A DNA stretch of 64,000 nucleotides, from NCBI RefSeq assembly GCF_008831285.2, contig NC_045145.1, positions 5,330,802 to 5,394,801 of the forward strand, given 5' to 3'. This document shows positions 1 through 13,767 of the stretch, in pieces. Every line of letters starts with the position of its first letter. The stretch's first letter is position 1. The notes below the pieces were generated by a model. It saw only the letters and a list, made by a program, of their open reading frames with translations, was not told where the DNA came from and ran no database searches. Made by a program: the position numbers and the translations under genes. The DNA comes from Nymphaea colorata (Eukaryota > Streptophyta > Magnoliopsida > Nymphaeales > Nymphaeaceae).

Positions 1-3000
1 CCACTGAAGCCAAATATAATAAGGGGCATCATCAGGCATGCCCCTTGCTCTCTTGAGATCCCCTCATGGCCGGCACCATTTGATGCAAAGCTACGCTTCA
101 TGACGCTGTGTTAGTGAGAGCATGAACACCAGTTTAGTATTTCGATGTTGCATAGAAGGAAAGGGAAACTGTAGACCATGGAACCCATCTTGGTATTTAG
201 ATTCTGGAACCATTGTGCATGTCTCATGGCATAGTTTTCAAATGTTGAGACACAATCAAACCAACAATATCGGTAGCTCCATCTTGGTATCTCCCTCAAA
301 CGAGTAAACAAAAGGTGGGACGGGAAAAACCTAAGCTAGTTAGCAGATATATGCCAGATTTTCTCACTTCACATCTCTGTGAGCATTTTTATTGTTGCAG
401 TTGTGTAGGGTGCAATTCAACTCCCATACCCGGGTGCCAACAATGTTTGAGGTTCCTTGACAATCCTTGGATCAAATAAAGAGGCCCTTAGGATTGAACT
501 CAGAAACCAACAGAGTTACAAATTTTAATGTTACTGAAGAAACCAAGATAAAAATTAGCACTGAACGACCACCATTTCTTGGCAATGGAAACATTTCATA
601 TACTCAATGAAACAAGAGCTTAGATATGAAACGATCTATAGTACCTTCCAAGATGCATGAATATAGAAAGGAAAAGGATAACAACTAACAGAAAACAAGA
701 TCTCATAAGCAATGAAAAACTCAAAGGAAGAGAGGGACACATTATCACGTAACTGTCCAATGAAACTTAACGATTGCAGCAGCAATACTTGTTTGTGCCT
801 TCTAGAGAAACTTAGCCTTTCAGCAGCACAAATATATCATCTAGAGTGCTTAATTATTAATATCTAAATTACTTGTTTAAGAAAACTTGGCCGTCAATAT
901 CATCATGTACATGTCATTCCAAAGTTGCCCAACTATAAATTAATTTCACTCATTTGAACTTGATAGTTGGGCACTGTGGCTTGATTGATGGCCCATCATA
1001 AGGCATAGGCTAGAAACCAGTGGATGGCATCTAAGAAAGGTAGGCTGGCGTGAAGAATTGAGAAAAACTCAATCATGTACTCCATTTTCTTTTGTTGCTA
1101 TGGGTCATTAGAACTCTCTAATGCATAATGATAGGGTGGTGTGTGGGTTCTCTCTAACAGAGGCGGAGCCACATACAAGCTGGTGTGGGCAACTGCCTAC
1201 ACCAGCCCCTCCATCTTCTTTCATTTTTTACATTAAGATTGTTAAATATTTACTTTGTTATACATGTAAGTATCCTTTCAGGTGTGAAAACTTGTGAATC
1301 AGTGCCCCTTCATAAAGTTTTTCTGACTCTGTCACTTCTCCCTAAGGGTCTCGCCTCTTAACTGGAAGGCTCACCTTTATCCCACCTCTGTCATTCTACT
1401 TGGCTCTGTTATGTGATACTTGTATTCATTCCTTAGCGTTGAAACTGTTGTATCTTGACGATTATCTTCTGACATGAACAGTATTCTTAACACATGCTTC
1501 TTGCCCTTAAAATTGTTCACTAGCAGTGTTATTAGATGCTGCGTGCACCATCCCCATTAACGCACCAAAACATGGGGATGATAAGCCATCGACATGATGC
1601 ATGCACAGCACAGGAGGGGTGATGCGCGCGCATCATGCCGGCTTGTGGCTGATGCATGTGCATCAGGCATGAACATTTTTTTTAAAATATTTTACCATTC
1701 CTTTAAGTTTTTCACGTTACATTCTTCTTGTTAGGTTCTCATATCTTTTCGCTGTAGTAGTTAGTGCACTCCATTCGGCCTGTTTTCTAGAAGAAAACTA
1801 TCTTATGGAATCTCTCCATACGTGAAGTTTGATGCCATTATATCTTTCCAAGTCTCTGAAAATTTGCTTGTGATGAACAACTGGGGCAGCTTATTCTTCT
1901 TCTTTCATTTTCTTAGATTTTAGTTTGGCTTTAAGTTTTCTTTGTTGACTGGTGTAAACTCTGGTTCGTTTTTTTGTTTTTTTGAGATGATGGGATTTTG
2001 AGTATGAGGGCTTGGAAGATTAATAGCAAGCAAGAGAGAGTGAGAGATCAAAGTTCCAAACTAATGATCCAGTTATGTATTTAAGGAAATTAAGTTGCAA
2101 TACAGAGGGAGGTGAACCTAGCTTCTTACATATTTGGCTGGCTATTCCTGAAACACTTTGTTTTACATGAAGTAGCACCAAAGCACACCTGTACCAAGCC
2201 AGCATGGTAATCTAATAATTTAACTCATGCTTTTTTCATATAAACTCTTTCCTATCAAATATATGATATAGTTACATTGTTGGACAGTAGCACGAATGGA
2301 ACTAGAAAATTCTGGTTAAGGGGCTGTAGGTAAACAATTTTAAATTCTTAAGGGGTGCCAATAGGTAAATGAGAAAAATTGCTCATAAATGCCAATATAA
2401 AAATAAGAAGTTTTGGGGTCTGTTTGGGCAATTGCCCACACATAGCCCACTCTTGCCTCTACCCCTGGATAGTAGTCAACCTAATGTAAGGGCAAATCCA
2501 TGGAATAACAAAAAAAATCAGATCATTGGCTATGTATGTGATGTAGCTCCATTTAGTTGGTGTGTATAGTGGAACAAAATGGGAATGATAACTCGTTAGT
2601 AGCACCAGGGACATGGTTGTTTCTTCTTATTGCATTTGGTTCTTCTGCAATTGAAAAATCTGTCGGGTGTGGTGCACTGTGACACATCTTGAGGATGACT
2701 TAAACTCATGTGTAGCCAACATATGTGTACAAGGTCCTCATACTCATGGAGAATTGTTTAGGCTGGTGCCTGTAAAGCTCAGCATTTGCCATATTCATGC
2801 TTGTGAAGACTTTTTTTTTTCTTTTAATCTACGTAAAAGAGATAAAGGGACGGGACTATGACTTGAATACATTGTTTTTTTTTTTCTGAGAGGTGGATAG
2901 GATTCCTCCAAACAAATCTTTGGACAGGGAGAGTCATAAATGATGGCTACTCTTGATACATGTCCGCTGATGAGTATTCTCATATCTTAATATGCAAACA

Positions 3001-3080
3001 ATACTGTTTCTAACTAACCTCAAGTTAATGCTTATCATTTTGTATGATAATTACATGTTATTTTGATTATTGTTTTTTAA
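1..3080. other. Intergenic stretch with decayed repeats
   Basis: No exon chain or recognisable protein is visible on either strand; open frames are under 70 codons and look random. It holds two related stretches, about 1155-1335 and, reversed, about 2280-2475. Both carry the 'gcggagcc' or 'gtgtgggcaa..gcccacac' type of motif that recurs near 22690 and 26028, so they are probably old non-autonomous DNA-transposon fragments. A small cluster of dyad symmetries lies at 1590-1660. The first 300 bases could flank a gene beyond the left edge, but nothing here shows that. Confidence 0.45.
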
Positions 3081-3349
3081 CTTCTTATTTTTGTGGATAT
3101 CATATACTTGACATTTTTTATCTTGATACTTATGCATCATTATGCATCGGTGTGCTATGTGTTGCTTCACAAACTTAGTGCATGGCTTAGCATCAAAGCA
3201 CTTAACAACATTGCGATTGACTATGATATTTTTTGTCCATCAGTCGAACCAGCTATGCTATGGTTCTTCAAGGCTGCACCAAACACATTATTTATAAGGG
3301 ACAAAAATGAGCCTGTCTACTTGGGTGTTGTGCATCCATTCTTTGCATT

Positions 3350-3425
3350 ATAGAGGAGTGGCAACCATAGGAGTCAAACTAACAAGTAGGGTAGCCTAAC
3401 CAACTATGTTATGCCCTTAAGGGAT
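3350..3425 (-). repeat. Possible decayed tRNA-derived SINE head
   Basis: Read on the minus strand, this holds a box-A-like stretch (TAGTTGGTTAGG) followed about 20 bases later by a box-B-like stretch (GTTTGACTCC). That is the layout of the RNA polymerase III promoter in tRNA-derived SINEs. No target duplication or clear 3' tail was found, and both boxes deviate from consensus, so this may be chance. Confidence 0.2.
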
Positions 3426-4553
3426 ATACTAAACACGCATTGCCCATAAGAGCCACTAATGAACAATATACTCAGGCAAGAGTAGGGCACAAGCTCACAT
3501 GCTCTTAACTCGTAAGGCAGAAACAAAAAAAAAAATAGTAGACATTATTAGTCTCAACATTATGACAGACTCTTCTGTTTACATAACATAAGGGGAAAAT
3601 ATTCCCTCTAGGCTGGAACTAAAGTTTAAACATGCAAATAGTAATGAGATATGTGGTAGCTTTTGATGTAATTTTTACATTGAAACACTTTTAAAAGAAT
3701 ATTTTTCATCTAGAAGTTGTCGAAATTTTATGTACCAAATATTGTAGAACAATTTCCAACATAAACTTTAGAGAAAAAGCAAATTAATCTTCTAGTCAGC
3801 TCCTTGGATTAGCAAGCATCATTGTTGTGGACTAATTTTTAATGCATCCTACCCAACCTGCTCTTAAGATGCTGCTCCTATCCCGGTGCACTGCATCAAC
3901 TTGAAAAAAAAGATAAGCCAAACAGATTGAAGTTATCATAGTTTGAACCATATTGGATCAACCTGACACAAACCCTAAATGGGCATTTTGGAAAGCTCAA
4001 TGTTTTTTTCTTAAATTGCAGTAATTTATTCTAGATGGATATACCTATAATCATGTGTGTGTGTGTGTGTGTATAATGATCTATTCAAATTAATAGTGGG
4101 TCTAGTTAAAACTGTCAAATATGTCATAACGAGGTGCAGTTTTAAAAAAGAAAATGAGATTATTAACATATGCATGAATGGAGGTGGTAACTGACATTGT
4201 TAAATAACAAATTAAAGAGAATGGTGTGCAGCTGAGAAGCCATTCTTAGCAAATTCATAATGAAAGGTTGCTGCCCATATATTAGTCTTATTTAACTCTA
4301 TATTGCAGCATTTAGGTTCCCATTTGCTGCAGCCATATAGAGAAGGCCGCAACCAAAAAAGAAGAAGAAGAAAGGAGTGATTTAATCCCTATTTTCATGT
4401 ATCTCTGGGTGGAGAGCAAGAGCTAATTGTGACTGGTTTACTTTTCTATCGTCTCTGCCTTTGAGAGCCTAAAAAGCAAAGGAACTGTCGATTGCATTCA
4501 ATGGCAGATCTAGTCAAAAGTAACTCTGGTAAGTGTTATATAATTTTTTCTTC

Positions 4554-4555
<2 letters not shown>

Positions 4556-4605
<50 letters not shown>
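4556..4605. repeat. (TA)n microsatellite
   Basis: An uninterrupted run of alternating T and A about 50 bases long. Confidence 0.95.
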
Positions 4606-4609
<4 letters not shown>

Positions 4610-5284
4610 CTACTGGAATAGATAAGTTGTGATATGAAATTATATATATATGTACATTTCGCAAGGGAGTTCTACTGGTTCATCTTGGAGTGACAGTTCT
4701 ACATGCAACTAAATTGGATTCATCTTGAAGCTATCAAGTATAGAAATATTCAGTTGTGGGTGAAACATGTAGTTCTTGTATCATGGTTATTTGTATACAT
4801 ATACAAATATATATAACTGTACATATGTGTCTATGTTAGTGAATCTAGGTTTTTGTGTACTTAGGTATAAGCAGATATATGAATTGTTGCATGCTATAAT
4901 TAAGAATATATGTCATCTAATAGAGATTACCCACTTATGATTATGAGAAGATTGACCCATGTATGGTTAATAGATTGAATGTTTATGCTACCTGATGAGA
5001 AATGGCTTAGAGTGGGTACTGCAACATCACATTGACATCCTGAGTTTCCTTAAAAGTTTTCTAGAATTTCCAGTGATTAATGTCGCTTGATAGAGATGTT
5101 GCATAAAAGTATTTATCTAAACCAAAAACCACAACTGTGAAAGAAAGAAAGTTAGTGTTCTGTTACAATTTCATAATTTTGTAACCACAAACAATGATAT
5201 GTACTTCTTTACGACACTGCTTGTGCAATAAGGATATCTTGTTGACGTCAACTCAATGCCTAGTCATACTTGCAAAGAATTGAC

Positions 5285-5336
5285 AGGGCATGTAAGCTTT
5301 TCTAAAATCTAGGGCATGTAAGCTTTTCTAAAATCT
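5285..5336. repeat. 26-bp direct tandem duplication
   Basis: Two perfect adjacent copies of a 26-bp unit beginning AGGGCATGTAAGC, at 5285-5310 and 5311-5336. Identity of the copies implies a recent duplication. Confidence 0.9.
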
Positions 5337-6684
5337 ATATTCTTTTGTGCCACTGAACTATTCTTAGATACTATAGCAAAATTGCGGGAATTAGGTTCAC
5401 CTGAACTAGTCATGAACCGGATTTGATTGAATAGATAACTCTATGGAAAAGTCCTGATGCGAATATGAATTGAGAAATATTGTATGACCAAATTTGTTTC
5501 TGAAAACACAACAAATAGATGTAAAACTTATGATTCTTTCTATGAATATTTGAATCTAATAAAAATGAGTAGAATCTAATCTGATTTGAGTAATCATATC
5601 TCAAGATAATAACATGCACCTTATGGACACTAACTAACAATGAGTAGTCTCATAAGTTTGAAAGTAGAAAGAGAAATATGAAAGGTGCTTTTAGATTTGA
5701 AGCAAAAACTATCAGTACTACACTTGAAGTAGTCAGAGAAAACAAGAGTAATGAAACCATAAAACAAAAACAACAACTTGTTTAAACCAAACCATGAATT
5801 TCATGAGAAGGCTTTGGGTTTTGATTGAAGAAGAATTCTACTCAAAGAAGGATCACAACTAATTAGAAAAGAAGCAGAAGCAAAAAACTGAGTAACAATT
5901 GAAATTTGCAGCTTTCATAGATGGGAACTCAAGAAAAAAAAAATCTATGCAGTCAATATTAGAGAGTTTGAGTGGAATGGACATGTATATCCAATGAATA
6001 TGATTTTATGATTGACTATGTTATTTCCGTCTTGCTTGGATTGATTAGAGAATTTCGCAAGTTTGATTGACAAGCTTGCCTTACACTTTTCCTAGAGCTT
6101 CTATTTCAACCATGTGTAAATGACTTTACAATACAATTTATATATATGTTAGTTACTTGACTAATTCCCATGAATGTTTCTATTTGCTACATGTACTACA
6201 TTCCTTCTCTCTTAGGAGGTTGCTTCAAGTTTTGCTTTTTATATGGTAGAAAATGTTCATGATTTCGATCATAGAAACAACATAATACGGCTGTTAGGAT
6301 AAGACTTTGGTACTCATTTGCAAAGCTTGTAGTCAACAATACGAGGAATTGGTGCTAAGCACAATGGCTGAATTGAAAGTAGGATTATAAAGAGGAAACT
6401 AAGTCAAGAATTTATTTAACTGATGAAAGAAATAACATAATTTTTTTGTTTCTTTATAAGAGTAGTTCCTAGTTCAATTATAGCCACCCAACATTGGTTA
6501 TTTCAAATCTCATTAGGTATGGACTGCCTCCTTATTCAGGTGACTCAGTGGTTCCATGTACAGTAATTTCGATAGGTTTACCTGAACATAACCATATTCT
6601 TCATTTTAAATCATAATATCTAGATGAAACAAATTGTGAGATTGGACATGAATCTGGTTTAGATGTATATATAAATGAGAATAT

Positions 6685-6709
6685 GGTGTGTGTGTGTGTG
6701 TGTGTGTGT
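6685..6709. repeat. (TG)n microsatellite
   Basis: A run of about 12 TG dinucleotides in non-coding DNA. Confidence 0.95.
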
Positions 6710-7909
6710 TAGACATGCAACTGTATGTAAGTGTAAGACTCCTTACTATGAAAGTGCAAGTATGCTTACTACAAATACTTGCACAACAATAAGCCAATAA
6801 AAGAACATTGTGTAAATGTCCCTAAAGCTCTTACGTAATGCATGACTTCCATAACATTTCAACCTAGTGTTTTGTGGATGTAAGGGTAGGTCACTGAGAG
6901 TAGTCTTGGGTGATTTGCCCAATTTGTCTATGATGGTTATTAAAGTTTAGCAAATCCTAAAAGTGGATACATAATTAAAAAAAAAACACCAACCATGACT
7001 TAACAGTGACATATGGGAGTGTGAGCTGGTCCACTGATTCGTTTTGTCTCTAGAGATAGTGATATAACGCAACATTACTATTACACTCCTCAATCTTTAT
7101 TAGATTGGCAACAAGGTATTGTGTGGCAGAAGGGCATAGGATTATGTTATGTTTCTATTTGGAGAGCAAGACGTCCTAGTCGCCCGGGTGCCTAGAGATG
7201 TTGGTTTATCACTTTGGGTGATGTTGATGATGTGACCCTACCGTTGTAGCAGCGATTTGAGATATCTCAAGAGGTTTGGCTATAAATTACACTTGGCCTG
7301 TATGAATCACCTAATGGAGACATGTTTTGTTCTTCTTGTGCATTATGCCCACAAAGTTTTTTGCTGATTGCTCATTACGATGACCATGTTAATTGTTAAT
7401 AGACCAAAACATAACTTTGCAACACATGGAAGTCATGTACACCTCATTTATGACAATAAGCTATAGCTATAAAGTGCATTAGCCATGAGTCTTTATATGG
7501 ATTTGTTTGAGATAATTGTATGCTTATTTTTTCGGATCATGTTCTTCGACTCATAGTTGAATGTTGTCACACTTAGAGAAATTTGATTATGCATTCTATT
7601 TGTACAGGTAGTTCTTGAGAGATCATAGGCTATATGATTGATGTCCTCAGTTTTTGTGATGGACCGACATTGGCCATCTAGGAACTGGGTCGAGCCTGTG
7701 CTTTGTAGATGTTTTGTTAGTTCAGTCTGAGGGTTTTTGTGTGGGATGTGAAGATGTTTAAAAAAAAAAACTTTGTTATTTTTAGTTGGTCTTGTACTGA
7801 TCATTACTCGAGTTGTGATTTAATTTTAAACATTTGATGTTTTACATTGTTGTGATTTTAAAAAAAAATGTATTAAAAACTTGGATCGTGATATGTTTGA
7901 TAGCATCGA

Positions 7910-8153
7910 TTTTGAGATCCTCAGGATTTGAGAACAATAGATTTAGGATTGCAATCTCCCACTCTAATGTCAAATCCGAACTTTTTCTCAATGTAAAAGA
8001 AGTAAAATGAGGATCTTAAGTATTGATTTTAGGTTTGACTGATAATCTTTTGTTTGATGAATCATGAAACTTTAGTCACATCGACAAAAACATACCATAT
8101 CATATCCACATTAGACCGGTGGATTTCAAACCTGGACTAATCAAACGGCCCCT
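7910..8153. mobile_element. Dispersed repeat, MITE-like
   Basis: This stretch is similar in order and wording to about 22050-22260: both have 'aggatttgaga', then 'aaatccga..tttctcaat', then an A-rich part and 'gatc' motifs. It ends in AAACGGCCCC, a terminus style seen in small PIF/Harbinger-type elements. Terminal inverted repeats and a target duplication could not be fixed by eye, so the superfamily is an inference. Confidence 0.35.
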
Positions 8154-8984
8154 AAATGACAGAGACACAAGCCTAATAACCAAAAACAACTAAATCAGAC
8201 TTATAATTAATTAGTGCAGTTACTAAAACACACAACCTACTAGTTTCAAAACTGTAGTCTATCTTTCTAAACCCACCTACACTAAGACCAAATTGAGTTG
8301 TGTTTCCCTTTTTTATCCCCTTTTAAAGTTTCTTTTTATTATTTTAATTAGGGTATTTTAGTCATTTTCATCCCTTGCACACTCCTCTGAAAGTAACCAG
8401 CTTCGCACTAAGACCACAAAAAATAACAATAAGAAGCATGGTTATGTCCAGATGAAATAGTCTAAATTAGAGCCCATAATGCATGAAATGGCCCCAAATG
8501 CATACCCAGTTCACGAAGAAAATAAAACAACATACGACTCTATAAAATCCAAGATACTCGGACGAAAGTTGCGAGAGTACTCAAAGAACCCAAAACAAAT
8601 GAGGCTAACAGAAAAAAAAAAGGAGAAGGACTAAGGCTAAAATAAATAAATAAATAAATTAGAAACTAGAGTTAAAAATAATAAGCACGACTTATTTACC
8701 TCTCTCTCTCTCTCCCTCTCTAACGCTCATTTTGGACACCCTGTGTGAGATAGAGGGTCATAGTTGATGGATATGACATCTCGATGCACATAGGTTTCAG
8801 TCATTAAAAGCCTCTTTTAGAGGAACCCTCAATGCGTAAGGTAAGGTTTTGAACTATTGAAATCCTTTTCACCAAGGGTTTTAAAGCTTTTTATGGTTTT
8901 TTTTTTTCATTCACGTATCTGAATCCGAATTTAAAAACCTAATCATATTCAAATCTAATTTTTAGATTCATATCCAATCTGCAT

Positions 8985-9215
8985 TTGAATTTTAAACTGA
9001 ATTTAACAAATCTGAATCCAAATTTTAAACTGAATTTGGCTGATTTTTTTTTAAAATGTATGATTATTAGATATAAGATATTTTTTAAAAGTAAATCTGA
9101 TCCGATTTTTCACTTGGATATTAATTTTTTTTATTCCGATTTTTTTGAACGGTCTGATCGAATATTCGATCCAAATTTGACATCCCTTCGCCGAAAAAAA
9201 AAAAACCGACGCTAA
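8985..9215. repeat. Degenerate AT-rich repeat with ATCCGAATTT-like motifs
   Basis: About 230 bases of recurring 'aatctgaatccaaattttaaactgaattt'-type wording with many small variants. It gives an open frame of 76 codons, but the product is a low-complexity string rich in N, F, L and K. I read it as a simple-sequence-derived repeat, not a gene. Confidence 0.5.
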
Positions 9216-9219
9216 AGTG

Positions 9220-12200
9220 GGAGCAACTGCCCGTCGCCCACCCCAGTCGGCTCTTCTCCCATTATTTTCACTTTTTCAGGTGCTATCCGGTGGTTCTGAA
9301 AATTTTCCGGTCTCCGGGAGTCCTCGTTCACAAACCAGGGAAGTGAAGTGAATCAGTTGTTTGAGGCTGACCGGCTCAAAACCAACATTGAATCCGCGGC
9401 ATTCTCCTCCCGCTGTTTTTAAATCATGATAACAATCTATATGATGGTCACGGATGGTTTTCTTTGCTCTTATTTTCGGATTATACAGAATGTTTCCATG
9501 GCCAGATTGAGTTGTGAAGAACAAAAAAAATGTAATGTTGGAGCCTGGAGGCACCCATGCGCGGTCGTGAAGATTAATCGTTCGTGTTCTTGTCATCGGT
9601 ACACATTGACGGATCTGCCATCACATTAACCATGGTCTTTAGCCCAAGTTGCATGGGACACCAAGTAACTTGATTTGAATCTTCCGGAAGGGGCTTTTGT
9701 TTCATCTCAATTTGGAAAGTTGCAGGAAATCCATGTCAGGTAAGGCAGGTCCCTTTTTCTCCGTTTTAACACGAGGAAACAATATTCAAGTACCAAGATG
9801 CTTAATTGCATTCTGGTTAGGGCTCTCGCCTCAAGGGACTTCATCTACTGAGCTTGCAGAGGAAGTGGTGCCTATGAGATTTGAATTCTGACTGCCTTTC
9901 TAAAGCCAAAGCTGAACCTGGGTGTGATTGAATGTGTTAAATAATGGAAAGCTGATTAGTGAATCAGAATCATTGTCTGCTATTCCTCTGTCCATTTTTC
10001 CATTACAGAAACCTTTCATCAGCATTTGTTCATAGATACAGTATTCCCACCATTAATATCCCCAAAGAAAAAAGGTGATGATGGACTTTGATGTGAAGAA
10101 TTTCCTTTTCATCAAGGCATTGGAATGCTAAATTTAAAGAGGCAGCCATCAAGATGCCTTCTTCCAGAGGGGACCCCTTGGTTTGAGCATCACTTATCAT
10201 GGGGAAGTTCAACTAGAGATCAGTAACAATGAGCTAGTGAATCACCATTTTTGGAGGACATTAGGGGTACTCAATTTTTGATTCGTGTGGAGCCGGGTAT
10301 TCAGACCTTCTTACTGGGACTACAGGAACTGTAGATGCCCAAACCTGCAAGTAATGAGAGAATTAAACTATTTCCAGGAGCAGAGCCTCGTTGAGTTCAG
10401 AGAATCACACATGCCTACAAACCCACCAACCCCCCGTAATTTCTATCCCTGCTATTGCCTATTTTCTTTGGATGTTTTGGCCATATCTTGTGATATTATT
10501 TCACTCATCTTTCTAGACCTGTCCAGGAGAGGTGCTCCAGTTGGTTCACCAATCGATCTCGGTGCATTTTTCGTGCCAATCAAGGATGTTTGTCAACAGG
10601 ATACGGAGCCACGCCAACACAGATGATTCAGAAGTTGAGGGTGAATATGTGAAACCCAGATCTAGAGTATATAGTTTTCTGCCAAAGAAAAAGCTAGTGA
10701 GTATTCTTCGACTCACTAGCATATGAAAGAAACTTTATTTTTTGGCACCAAACCGTATCAACTTTGGATTACGAGATCGTATTCAAATACTATCCACCAT
10801 TGGTGATGCTCTAGAAATATTTACCAGGCGAAGAAATGTTTCTCCCAGAAGAGATGCACAAAGTGGTAAGCAAGAAAATGAGTGCCACACATTTTCTTTT
10901 AGATATGGAAAACCAGTTTCGAGCACCACAAAGCACATCAATTGACATTCACAAAAGCAGGTTCGTTGCTAAATTTCAGGAACACAGAAAAGGGTGAGCG
11001 ATTTCTTGGTTACAGATCCAGCTTATGAGTTTTCTTATTAGATTCTGATAATTATAGTCTCAAGTGGATCCAGACTTCAATGGATGATTAACCATCGCAA
11101 TAATCAAAGCATCATCGCTAACTTGAAATGATGACTTGTTATCTGCACCTTGTGCAGCATCGGAATTCAATTCCCAATTAAGAATACTAACCTTTCTCAA
11201 GCACTTGTTTTAGGTAACAAATTTTTGTAGTACCTAAAATTAATTGCCTCTCCCGGAAAATTGTGAACCATTCATGTGAAGGGCAACCCACCATGATTAA
11301 AACACAAGCAAACACGAACCCCAGGAATGAAACTTGGATCTCTGAGGCCAAGATATGTTGAATATTTGGCACCCATGTGGAAGACATTTGGCTGTCAATG
11401 CCCAATTTAAAGATGAACAATAAAGATTGCCTCCTGCAACTGGAAACTCTCCAACAATCTCATCAGTGTACCATGTGGAAGCCTAGCTGGAACTTCCATT
11501 ATATTCAATTCATAACGGTGCCCTACAATAATGGACCACATTTCTTGGGGGACAACTTGGTCTTTTCATTGGACTGTTACCTATCAGAAAATTTGCAGGA
11601 AGTACTGTTGGTTCTCGAACTTGACTTGTGAGAGAAACTGGACCCAGCCTTCCGCTAGCATGTTTCACAACACAACTTAACTCAGAAAGCAGCTCATCAA
11701 TTATGAAATTTTATGCAGGGCCCGACAAAGATCCATGTAAAGCCCAGACTTGGAAAGAGATGCTTCAGATGTCGGTGAGAGCGAATGTGCACCCAACTCC
11801 AAAAATGTACTGCTGTCTGCTCTTGAAAATGGCTTGTGCATATACATCGTCTCACCATCGTATCCATGATTTATTGGATATGTTCATCATTTGCGATAAC
11901 ACATGTGTGGCTATGGTTGGATCAAGGCACAGCCACATTCGATAGCAAAGACAAGTTTGTCCAGGGTATGAACTAGCTGCCAAGCCATGAACATGGGAGA
12001 AATGGAAGTTAATGACTACATTATTTAACTTACAATTTATTATGCTCTAAACACAAAGCAGCTTAGACTCCAGGACCTGGGAGTAACACCCAAGAGAAGT
12101 TTCTCTCAAAATATGGAGTATGCATATTTAAACTGAACCTATAATTTTACTGGTTAAGCTTCCCAATTATGGTTGGAATTCGACATCAAGGCACCCTTCA

Positions 12201-13767
12201 GAGGTCCAAGTTTGTAATGTTTAACTAGGATTTTGACCAGTGTCAGATGTAGTCAGATGGCAATTTATCTTTTAGTGAATCTCTTGTTTTACAGTTTTTA
12301 GATAAAGAAACTGTATTTGCTGGATCACATGAAGATCATAACTTGCATCCTATCTACTGTATACAAACTATTTAGGTCTTTTGATTGACCAAACCATAAA
12401 AACATAAGTTCCGATTTTGAGCAGAACCCTTATGAACAATTTTCGATGTCGAGAGCACAACTGCGCCTCAGGTTGGCCACCATCCAACCTTGGTTAGATT
12501 ATCAAGCATTTTCGATTTAGACTTAAAAGTTTAAAGGTTAGGTTGCTGGATGCTCAAAAGAACATTGAGTCCTAAAAATAAGCTCAAGTGGTAGTGGAGC
12601 AGGTGTTATATGCTCAAAAAGAAGGAATTTACACTGGTTGCTTTACATGTTTGAGCATCTTTAGAGGAAAAAACCACATCTTATATAACGAAAAAGATAA
12701 AAGCACAGTAGCCATGGACATACACATGGACTATCATACAAGGAGCCGAATTGGAATGGGAAACTACTACCCTCTGCTTGTCATAAGGTATAAGGGCTAA
12801 CATGAAAACAAAAAAGTTGCGAAGGAATACAGGCAGGAGAAAGTGGAAAAAATGAGTTCTATGCCACAATTTTGAAGGCAAAAGTGGCCCAAGGGGTTTG
12901 GCATAGCTTGTTGGATCAGTGACTGGTAGAAGGTCATTCCTTGATTAGATTTTGCTGTGGGCATCAACCCCCTATGCAAGCTGATGCAGCCCTAGACCCT
13001 TTGAGGGGGCAGCTTCGGCTTCCCGTTCCTCAGCCAAAGTGGTACAAAGCAAATTCAAGAAGCACCATGAACAGTATCAATAAGATATAAAAGTGAGAAG
13101 TGGGAATATAAGGACCAAATCTCGAGGAAGCTTGTCTAAGAGAAACTGAAAGCAAACATTACTGCTTGGAGCACACCTCGTGGAAACCATCTTTACATGG
13201 GAAGTGAAACCAGGGAATCATTTAGTATAATAGTCAATGACATCAATAGCTAGATGTATAAATTATTATCCATCTATTTTAGTAAGTGAACTAGAGAAAG
13301 AATGAAGCCTATCTCGTGTATAAGAAAGAGGGTGTAATGAAGCAACTTCAGCCCAAAGAAACACCTCCAGCTATTAGTGTCTAAGCAATTTGACTATGAA
13401 CTTGTCGTGCCGGACAGTCTGCTTGGAATAGTGGCTGGCCAAACATCCACGTACAGTCTTAAAATTCCATTCAATTACTCCACATATTACCACTTACTAA
13501 AACTAGAAACAGTAAAGTTCAGCATGCATTTGGATAACCTGTTTGTGCATATAATTTCCATAGGTAATAGTAATACAAAGGTTAATTTACTTATTTACCA
13601 CGTTTTCAACAAAGCTAGCCGAAAAATAAAAAGTATACATATATATTTGATTTTGTTCCCTCTTAGAGGAAACAAACATTCGCAGACATACCTACGTATG
13701 AAAAATGAAATGGAAAAAGAAATATGAAAGGCAATAACAAATTAATTAGAACATGGTACAAGCTTGC
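9220..13767. other. Intergenic stretch downstream of the LNG/TRM gene
   Basis: No gene could be supported. A moderately GC-rich patch lies at about 9200-9620. Several unrelated open frames of 60-116 codons occur (for example 10285-10626 and 11628-11945), but none matches a known family and none can be joined to neighbours by matching splice phases. The stretch may include heavily decayed retroelements or a non-coding transcript; the sequence alone does not decide this. Confidence 0.4.

Larger units (their letters stand above)
3430..8980. other. AT-rich intergenic stretch
   Basis: I see no supported gene. The stretch holds a TG run near 4056-4072, a TA run at 4556-4605, a TG run at 6685-6709, a 26-bp tandem duplication at 5285-5336 and a repeat copy at about 7910-8153 that has a partner near 22050-22260. 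A short start codon followed by a splice-donor-like GTAAGT occurs at 4501-4534, but no continuing exons could be matched. Confidence 0.45.

Noticed and set aside
4501-4534. ATG followed by nine codons and GTAAGT, as in a first exon
   Set aside because: No downstream exon of matching phase or recognisable family was found, so chance is likely.
6210-6290. Kinase-like wording (HRNNIIRLLG) after an acceptor-like site
   Set aside because: The short match resembles a receptor-kinase beta4 region, but the spacing to the preceding EVA is wrong, a stop follows at once and no other kinase parts are near.
9805-9890. tRNA-like box A and box B wording
   Set aside because: The boxes are about 60 bases apart and degenerate, no cloverleaf forms and there is no target duplication.
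13377-13727. 116-codon plus-strand frame downstream of the LNG/TRM gene
   Set aside because: No family recognised, no splice-compatible neighbours, and an AT-rich composition like the surrounding DNA.
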